NCBI GenBank assembly: GCA_021851625.1
Contig: JAJZCX010000142.1
Location: 1 to 5,065 of the forward strand
Length of the DNA stretch: 5,065 nucleotides
Origin: Acidobacteriota bacterium
GTDB lineage: Bacteria > Acidobacteriota > Terriglobia > Terriglobales > Acidobacteriaceae
Direction: 5' to 3'
Program-made: the position numbers and the translations under genes
In this document: in pieces, positions 3,928 to 5,065 of the stretch
Layout of the letters: every line of letters starts with the position of its first letter
Numbering within the stretch: the first letter of the stretch is position 1
The notes under the pieces: generated by a model
Told to the model about the DNA's origin: nothing
Seen by the model: only the letters and a program-made list of their open reading frames with translations
Database searches by the model: none

Positions 3928-5065
3928 GTTGTGCGGAGTTTCCGTCACAATTGCCACGCGCTCGACGATTTCCAGATCAAAGCCCTGGAGTGCGGGCACA
4001 TGCGTCGGCGTGTTGCTGAGCAGGCGAATCTTGTGAATCTGCAAGTCTGAAAGAATCTGCCCGCCCAGGCCCACTTGGCGCAGCGTGCGCTGGTGGCGCT
4101 CGGCCTGGCCTTCGCGCTCGCGCAGATCACGGTGGAAGATGAGCCGGTGCTGTGGCGTGGTGCGGTCGATGCCAAAGCCCTTGCTGGCGCTGTGCAGATA
4201 GACCAGCGCCCCGCAGCCCGCCTCGGCAATCATGCGCAGCGAACTGCGCAGCAAATCGTGGCAGTCGCAGAGAGTGGTGCCAAAAACATCCCCGGCTAGG
4301 CAATGGGAATGCACGCGCACCAGCACCGGCTCGGAGCACTGCGCCACATCCCCGCGCACCAGCGCGATGTGGCTCTCGCCTCCTTCAACTTCGCTCTCAT
4401 ACGCAATCATGCGGAAGTCGCCAAAGGGCGTGGGCAGCATCGACTCCGCCACGCGATGAATGTAGCGCTCATGTTGCAGGCGATAGCGAATCAACTCCGC
4501 GACGGTCAGCATTTTGAGTCCATGCGTTTTGCAGAACTCGATCAGATCTGGCACGCGCGCCATCGTGCCGTCGTCCTTCATGATCTCGCAGATGATGCCG
4601 GCGGGAATCATGCCCGCCATACGGGCCAAGTCCACGGCAGCCTCGGTTTGGCCAGCGCGCACTAGCACGCCGCCGCGCCGCGCACGCAGTGGAAAGACAT
4701 GGCCGGGCCGCGCCAAATCCGCAGCCGTCGAGCGCGGATCCATCGCCACTCGAATCGTATGCGCGCGATCCTGCGCGGAGATGCCCGTAGTGACGCCCTC
4801 GCGCGCCTCAATGCTCTCTGTAAACGCCGTGCCAAAACGCGAGGTGTTCTCCTCGGTCATCGGACGCAGGCGCAGATGATCCGCGCGTTCCTCGGTCAGC
4901 GTCAGGCAGATCAGCCCGCGGCCAAAGCGCGCCATAAAGTTGATCGCCTCCGGCGTGACGCATTCGGCGGCCAGCGTCAGGTCGCCTTCATTCTCGCGGT
5001 CTTCATCATCGACCACAACAATCATGCGCCCGGAGCGCATCTCTTCCAAAGCGGTGGGAACGTCC
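3913..5065 (-). CDS. ribBA: RibBA/RibBX-type protein: DHBP synthase domain plus degenerate GTP cyclohydrolase II domain (5' end off window)
   Basis: Residue numbers count from the TTG at 5049-5047; the frame stays open upstream (DVPTA) to the edge, so the true start is outside. Residues 1-190 are 3,4-dihydroxy-2-butanone-4-phosphate synthase (RibB), which converts ribulose-5-phosphate for riboflavin synthesis. Visible are DDEDRENEGDL (14-24), GVTTGIS (85-91), RPGHVFPL (114-121) and Glu155. The metal-binding His153 of E. coli RibB is Gln134 here. Residues 198-378 are GTP cyclohydrolase II (RibA)-like and align ungapped to E. coli RibA 54-152. The zinc cysteines 250, 261 and 263 and Arg324 (E. 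coli Arg128) remain. The RQEGR loop is HSASK (286-290), Tyr105 is His301 and Asp126 is Thr322. GTP cyclohydrolase activity is therefore doubtful, and the protein resembles RibBX forms. The tail stops at PHNVAGR, lacking the usual YLxTKxxKxGH. An FMN riboswitch, if any, would be beyond the right edge. Confidence 0.93.
   Translation of the reverse strand, partial: DVPTALEEMRSGRMIVVVDDEDRENEGDLTLAAECVTPEAINFMARFGRGLICLTLTEERADHLRLRPMTEENTSRFGTAFTESIEAREGVTTGISAQDRAHTIRVAMDPRSTAADLARPGHVFPLRARRGGVLVRAGQTEAAVDLARMAGMIPAGIICEIMKDDGTMARVPDLIEFCKTHGLKMLTVAELIRYRLQHERYIHRVAESMLPTPFGDFRMIAYESEVEGGESHIALVRGDVAQCSEPVLVRVHSHCLAGDVFGTTLCDCHDLLRSSLRMIAEAGCGALVYLHSASKGFGIDRTTPQHRLIFHRDLREREGQAERHQRTLRQVGLGGQILSDLQIHKIRLLSNTPTHVPALQGFDLEIVERVAIVTETPHNVAGR

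Noticed and set aside
4127..4339. Frameshift as the cause of the missing RQEGR motif in the RibA domain
   Set aside because: The domain aligns without any gap to E. coli RibA on both sides of the motif and across it, and the other frames do not encode RQEGRGIGL, so it is substitution, not a frameshift.
5047..5049. TTG at 5049 as the start of the ribBA-type gene
   Set aside because: The frame remains open upstream to the window edge with family-like residues (DVPTALEEM), so the start most likely lies beyond the window.

Overview
The window is about 5 kb of GC-rich bacterial chromosome (roughly 60% GC by eye). It holds the end of a glycolytic gene cluster, one small phosphatase-like gene, a repeat-filled intergenic region, and the 3' part of a riboflavin-synthesis-type gene on the opposite strand. 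The protein sequences, and short dispersed palindromic repeats beginning GTCATTCCGAGCGA or GTCATTCTGA, recall Acidobacteriota (Terriglobia-like). That placement is an impression from memory, not a search result.

Layout: 1-287 is the C-terminus of glyceraldehyde-3-phosphate dehydrogenase (gap, cut by the left edge), followed by a GC-rich hairpin at 315-344. Next come, all on +, a RidA-family gene (393-767), phosphoglycerate kinase (pgk, 791-2008) and triosephosphate isomerase (tpiA, 2011-2775). Spacings of 23 and 2 bases imply one transcript for ridA-pgk-tpiA, probably joined to gap. It ends at a good intrinsic terminator (2809-2865) that is built partly from a repeat. A HAD-family hydrolase follows (2887-3516, +). 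Bases 3517-3912 hold no believable gene. They contain a diverged duplication of a roughly 112-bp repeat cluster, one complete palindromic element, and a long hairpin that runs into the 3' end of the convergent ribBA-type gene (3913 to past the right edge, -).

Gap, Pgk and TpiA catalyse adjacent steps of lower glycolysis/gluconeogenesis, and all visible catalytic residues of Pgk and TpiA are intact. The RidA-like protein between gap and pgk lacks the arginine required for imine deamination, so its role in this operon is unclear.

The most notable gene is the ribBA-type one. Its GTP cyclohydrolase II half aligns without gaps to E. coli RibA from Cys54 to Pro152 and keeps the three zinc cysteines. 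It has lost the RQEGR loop and the equivalents of Tyr105 and Asp126, so it resembles a RibBX-type protein rather than a true bifunctional RibBA. Its RibB half has Gln in place of the metal-binding His153, and its C-terminal tail is about 14 residues short where the hairpin begins.
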